64,000 bases of DNA. Source: a virus. Position numbers and translations under genes: made by a program. Below the pieces are notes generated by a model. The model did not search any database. It had not been told where the DNA came from and was given only the letters and a program-made list of their open reading frames with translations. Shown one piece after another: positions 61,136 through 64,000 of this stretch. The stretch spans positions 95,263-159,262 of the IMG/VR virus record IMGVR_UViG_3300044609_000960. One strand, written 5' to 3'. Within the stretch, counting starts at the first letter, position 1. Each line of letters opens with the position of its first letter.

Positions 61136-62536
61136 ATGCCATTTTATAGTAATCCACTAGAAACTCATCCTGTTGATGAGGCCATTAGCGTAGCCAATAA
61201 TAAGATGTTCTACGTTCATCAGCTTGCTGATACGCGTGGGATAATCATCGATCCATTCTCCCTGTCGAGTTCGTCCTCTTCGGCCTCGGCAGGGTTTATA
61301 GATGCTTTTGGCCGGCAGCGAATATCCCAGCCTCATACCATCGGAGACTATAAGCATCTTTACGCCATAGATCCTAACTTTCTAGATAGTTTGAATGCTG
61401 GAGGAGCCGTAAATTTTGATCCGAATAAAGCCGCGGCTACTCTATCTACGTCTAGTAACCCGGCATCTTACGCCATCCATCAGACAAAACTATACCACCA
61501 ATATCAACCAGGAAAGTCCCAACTTATCCTATCATCATTTGTTTTTGGAACTGCTGTTACTAATGTAACTAAGCGGACTGGATACTTCGATGATAGAAAC
61601 GGAATCTACTTCGAGCAGACAGGCAATGGTACTCTTAACTGGGTAATTAGGAATTATGTTACCGGATCTCCAGTTGAAACTGGTAATCGTATAGCTCAAG
61701 CAGACTGGAATGTTGATCCATGCGATGGCACTGGTCCTAGTGGATTTGATATTGATATCACTAAAACCCAACTCATCTTCATCGACTTTCAATGGCTAGG
61801 AGTTGGTAGGGTTAGATGCGGATTTGTCCATAATGGAACAATGATCATCGCCCATGAATATCTCCATTCAAATGAGAGAGATACCGTCTATCTCTCATCC
61901 CCCAATCTCCCTGTGAGATGTGAGATTAGAAATACCGGCGCGACTACTGGCGGATCTTTTGACCAGATCTGCTCCACTGTGCAAAGTGAAGGGGGCTACC
62001 AAGAAACAGGGATAGACTGGGAAGTAGCTAATACATCTATGAGAAACACTCCGACTCCAGGTGGTTCTGCTTTTCCAGTCTTAGCAATACGTCTCAGAAA
62101 TACCTTTGGTGGTACTCAGAATCGTATAAGCGCTATACTTACTAATGTGGGATTATATGTGGAGACTAAACCAATTCGTTATGAGATTGTTAAGTTACCT
62201 GGCGTTTCAAGTTTAACAACTACTAATGTAGGTGGGTTAGTCTGGACGGATGTAGATATAAATAATAGTGGAGTACAGTATTGCGTCAATGCTACTGGTT
62301 ACGTTTCTACTGGCGCATCTTCTCTATTTGGAGGGTTCTCATCCGCTGGTACTTCTCAGAACTCTCGAAGTGAAGTAGGAGCAGGGGGACTTACTGCTTC
62401 CAAGAAGAACTTTATCTCACAGAATTATGACTCATCTGATTCTGAGATCTATGCAGTTCTGGTTCGTACCATCGCCACTGGGCCAAGTGACTCAGCATCC
62501 GTAGCCTGCTCTCTCCAATGGAGAGAAGTCTATTAA
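61136..62536 (+). CDS. Virion structural protein with DAFGRxR motif
   Basis: 466 aa. The motif FIDAFGRQRISQPHTIGDYK near residue 58 marks a structural protein family common in large marine phages, usually on the capsid or as fibre. The rest is beta-rich with a Ser/Gly-rich C-terminal part. Late promoter upstream via the small gene; a terminator/promoter composite follows. Confidence 0.75.
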   Translation: MPFYSNPLETHPVDEAISVANNKMFYVHQLADTRGIIIDPFSLSSSSSSASAGFIDAFGRQRISQPHTIGDYKHLYAIDPNFLDSLNAGGAVNFDPNKAAATLSTSSNPASYAIHQTKLYHQYQPGKSQLILSSFVFGTAVTNVTKRTGYFDDRNGIYFEQTGNGTLNWVIRNYVTGSPVETGNRIAQADWNVDPCDGTGPSGFDIDITKTQLIFIDFQWLGVGRVRCGFVHNGTMIIAHEYLHSNERDTVYLSSPNLPVRCEIRNTGATTGGSFDQICSTVQSEGGYQETGIDWEVANTSMRNTPTPGGSAFPVLAIRLRNTFGGTQNRISAILTNVGLYVETKPIRYEIVKLPGVSSLTTTNVGGLVWTDVDINNSGVQYCVNATGYVSTGASSLFGGFSSAGTSQNSRSEVGAGGLTASKKNFISQNYDSSDSEIYAVLVRTIATGPSDSASVACSLQWREVY

Positions 62537-62539
62537 TCC

Positions 62540-62568
62540 TTGACATAACAACAGATCTATGATAAGAT
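62540..62568 (+). promoter_or_regulatory. Consensus sigma70 promoter for thyX
   Basis: TTGACA, exactly 17 nt, TAAGAT (TGA extension). The -10 abuts the hairpin at 62570-62587. Confidence 0.78.
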
Positions 62569-62569
62569 G

Positions 62570-62596
62570 GGGAAGAGAAATCTTCCCTTTCTTTTT
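62570..62596 (+). terminator. Intrinsic terminator overlapping the thyX promoter start
   Basis: GGGAAGA-GAAA-TCTTCCC with TTTCTTTTT tail ending at the thyX ATG. It would stop read-through from the structural gene, while a transcript starting near 62575 lacks the full left arm. Confidence 0.82.
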
Positions 62597-63355
62597 ATGC
62601 CAGAACTGGTTAAACTCGTCCATGTTACTCCCGAGGCCGAGCATCTCATCACCGACATGGCGCGTGTGTCGGCTCCCAAGAACCAAGGGAATTATGATAC
62701 TGCCTCGCGTCTAATCAAATACCTAATTAAACATCGTCATTGGAGTCCATTTGAAATGGCATCAATGGCCGTAGAGATTAACACTACTCGCGATATCGCA
62801 GCGCAAATCATCCGTCATCGTTCCTTCAGTTTCCAAGAGTTCTCCCAGCGATACGCTGATGTGAAGGACCTTGGACAGATTTGTGTCCCTGAGTTCCGTC
62901 GTCAAGATACCAAAAACCGTCAGAACTCTATCAATGACCTTGATCCTGAGTTGGTCAAAGCATTCGAGCAACGTACCCGTATGCTCTTTGCAGAATCCCA
63001 AGAACTCTACGACGACATGCTCGAGGCAGGGATTGCTAAAGAATGCGCTCGTAAAGTCCTGCCGATGAACTCCCCGAGTAGGATTTATATGCATGGTACT
63101 CTACGTTCTTGGATGCATTATATTGAGCTTCGTTGTTCTAATGGAACACAGAAAGAGCATATGGATATCGCTAACGATATCGCCGATATTTTCGCTGAAC
63201 AATTCCCATCTATCTATCAAGCTTTAGAGGAAATCAAGGGTGAACCGGAACCTCAACCCAAACCTTATGTGATCCCAGAACCTAAAAAAGCCCCCAAGCG
63301 GACTTGGAGGCAAAGGATCAAGGATTATCTTTTGGATCGAATTTTTGATCTATAA
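62597..63355 (+). CDS. thyX: FAD-dependent thymidylate synthase
   Basis: About 252 aa from MPELVKLVHV; an ATG at 62567 lies in the terminator/promoter and is unlikely. ThyX signature RHRSFSFQEFSQRY (RHRxxSxxxxSxRY) near residue 75, FEMASM (His-rich region HRHWSPFEM) and a C-terminal RSWMHYIELRCSNGTQKE motif. It makes dTMP from dUMP using methylene-THF and FAD. It has an extra Pro-rich and basic C-terminal tail (about 220-252). With ThyX present, the ThyA-family enzyme at 40689 is probably not a TS. Confidence 0.95.
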   Translation: MPELVKLVHVTPEAEHLITDMARVSAPKNQGNYDTASRLIKYLIKHRHWSPFEMASMAVEINTTRDIAAQIIRHRSFSFQEFSQRYADVKDLGQICVPEFRRQDTKNRQNSINDLDPELVKAFEQRTRMLFAESQELYDDMLEAGIAKECARKVLPMNSPSRIYMHGTLRSWMHYIELRCSNGTQKEHMDIANDIADIFAEQFPSIYQALEEIKGEPEPQPKPYVIPEPKKAPKRTWRQRIKDYLLDRIFDL

Positions 63356-63808
63356 TTAACCGATATAGGTTTTTTTAAGAAGAAGCAAAAGTTCGGGGGC
63401 GTTGATAGACTTAGTGTCTACGGCGCTCCTAATTTTATCTGCAACTGCACGTTCTTTATCGCCAATAACCCCTTTCTCGATCTTTTCAGATGCGATTTGA
63501 GGGATCCATTGTTGTGAGATAACACGGACAATCTTATTAACTTCTTCGATAGTTAGTTTGCCATCATAACCAACTTCTATGGCAAGGGCAATAGCGCGAT
63601 CGATATCTCCGTCTTTCCATCCTTGAAGACTTCCGTCTAGGATCGGATCGACAATATTATAAATAGTTTTTATTGAGGGTCCGAGTTTTGAAAGCAGAAA
63701 CTTAGCTGCGAGTTTATCCCAACCAGCAATGATAGCACCAGCAGCAGCACCACTGGCAGCGCTGAGAATAGCCGGAAGGATCTGTGTTGAGAACCAAGCG
63801 GTGAGCAT
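63356..63808 (-). CDS. Membrane-associated protein, holin-like candidate
   Basis: 150 aa. N-terminal hydrophobic segment (about 8-30, LPAILSAASGAAAGAIIAGW), then an amphipathic domain with an EF-hand-like DGKLTIEEVNKIVRVI. A strong Shine-Dalgarno sequence (TAGGAGGT) and a late motif variant precede it. It resembles the protein at 38222 in its middle part (GDIDRAIALAIEV ... LTIEEV). A lysis-related or membrane-remodelling role is possible. It ends directly at the thyX stop. Confidence 0.6.
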   Translation of the reverse strand: MLTAWFSTQILPAILSAASGAAAGAIIAGWDKLAAKFLLSKLGPSIKTIYNIVDPILDGSLQGWKDGDIDRAIALAIEVGYDGKLTIEEVNKIVRVISQQWIPQIASEKIEKGVIGDKERAVADKIRSAVDTKSINAPELLLLLKKTYIG

Positions 63809-63829
63809 AATATAGTACCTCCTAGTTGT

Positions 63830-63837
63830 CCTTAAAC
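63830..63837 (-). promoter_or_regulatory. Late-type promoter motif GTTTAAGG
   Basis: One-base variant on the minus strand, 22 nt before the ATG at 63808, followed by a strong Shine-Dalgarno. Confidence 0.5.
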
Positions 63838-63889
63838 GATAATTGTCTCCGCCCCATTGTCATGTGGATATGGCGGGGAATTGTGACAA

Positions 63890-64000
63890 TTTTTAAAAAA
63901 CACCCACGCCAGCCTAGGCTTGCTGTGCCTATATGCCGGCTACAAAGTGTGCATAACCCTCGCCACGCAGGGCGGCGCCCGAGAACTACACTTAAATCAG
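63890..64000. other. GC-rich structured intergenic tail
   Basis: About 110 bp with markedly higher GC than the surroundings and several palindromes (GCCTAGGC; CGCC/GGCG arms; CTCG/CGAG arms). On the minus strand the block ends in GTGTTTTTT, so it could be a leftward non-coding RNA with terminator that starts beyond the window. No tRNA cloverleaf found. Confidence 0.35.

Overview
The window is one piece of a large tailed-phage genome (myovirus type) that very probably infects a cyanobacterium. Evidence for a contractile-tailed phage: a TerL terminase, a baseplate J protein, a gp25-type wedge protein, a gpI-like protein, an OB-fold spike protein, a 1029-aa tape measure, a tube-like adaptor protein and several large fibres. 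Evidence for a cyanobacterial host: a tandem pair of RNA elements matching the glutamine riboswitch (glnA/Downstream-peptide) consensus, a small protein resembling the cyanobacterial Mo-nitrogenase C-terminal-domain family, a DUF4278-like micro-protein, and a set of PhoH, ThyX, Hsp20 and class I RNR genes often seen in cyanophages. TerL has a PPRTGKS-type Walker A, so I do not call this a standard T4-like phage.

Layout. 1-6.7 kb: virion proteins on both strands and phoH. 6.8-11.8 kb: a dNMP-kinase-like gene, a structural protein, and a baseplate hub/lysin carrying an M23-like and a tail-lysozyme domain. 11.8-22.5 kb (minus strand): two operons. One runs baseplate protein, baseplate J, gpI-like, OB-fold spike, TerL; downstream of it lie thioredoxin, a sigma factor and a DUF3223/HNH protein. 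22.6-30.6 kb: tail fibres, one of them 1661 aa with an S74 chaperone, and the Mo-nitro_C-like gene. 30.7-45.7 kb: nucleotide metabolism and replication (SSB-like protein, nrdB, nrdA with an inserted glutaredoxin, MazG/dUTPase-like, a ThyA-family enzyme with the Asn-to-Asp change of dCMP hydroxymethylases, FEN-like nuclease, SF3-like helicase, PrimPol-type primase, C5 methyltransferase), with three homing-type endonucleases and the riboswitch/peptide locus. 45.8-56.3 kb: tube-like protein, tape measure, gp25, then small proteins and a 918-aa kinase-like plus ADP-ribosyltransferase protein. 56.4-64 kb: membrane protein, GH24-C39 endolysin, Hsp20, MoxR-VWA pair, structural protein, thyX and a membrane protein.

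Regulation is legible in the sequence. Nearly every structural transcription unit is preceded, usually 20-32 nt before its start codon, by the octamer GTTTAAAG or a one-base variant. Its position fits a -10-like late promoter, and the sigma factor encoded at 12404-13189 is the obvious candidate reader. Metabolic and replication genes instead carry sigma70-like promoters, often with the extended -10 TGATAGAAT. Several of these lie inside intrinsic terminators or gene boundaries, giving compact stop/start punctuation.

The most notable unexplained signal is a short terminal peptide, P-[D/E]-G-W, shared by seven otherwise unrelated proteins. One is the ART protein, others are small charged proteins beside it, and one is an HNH endonuclease. 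I suggest it is a docking or packaging tag, possibly part of an Alt-like system of virion-delivered proteins.
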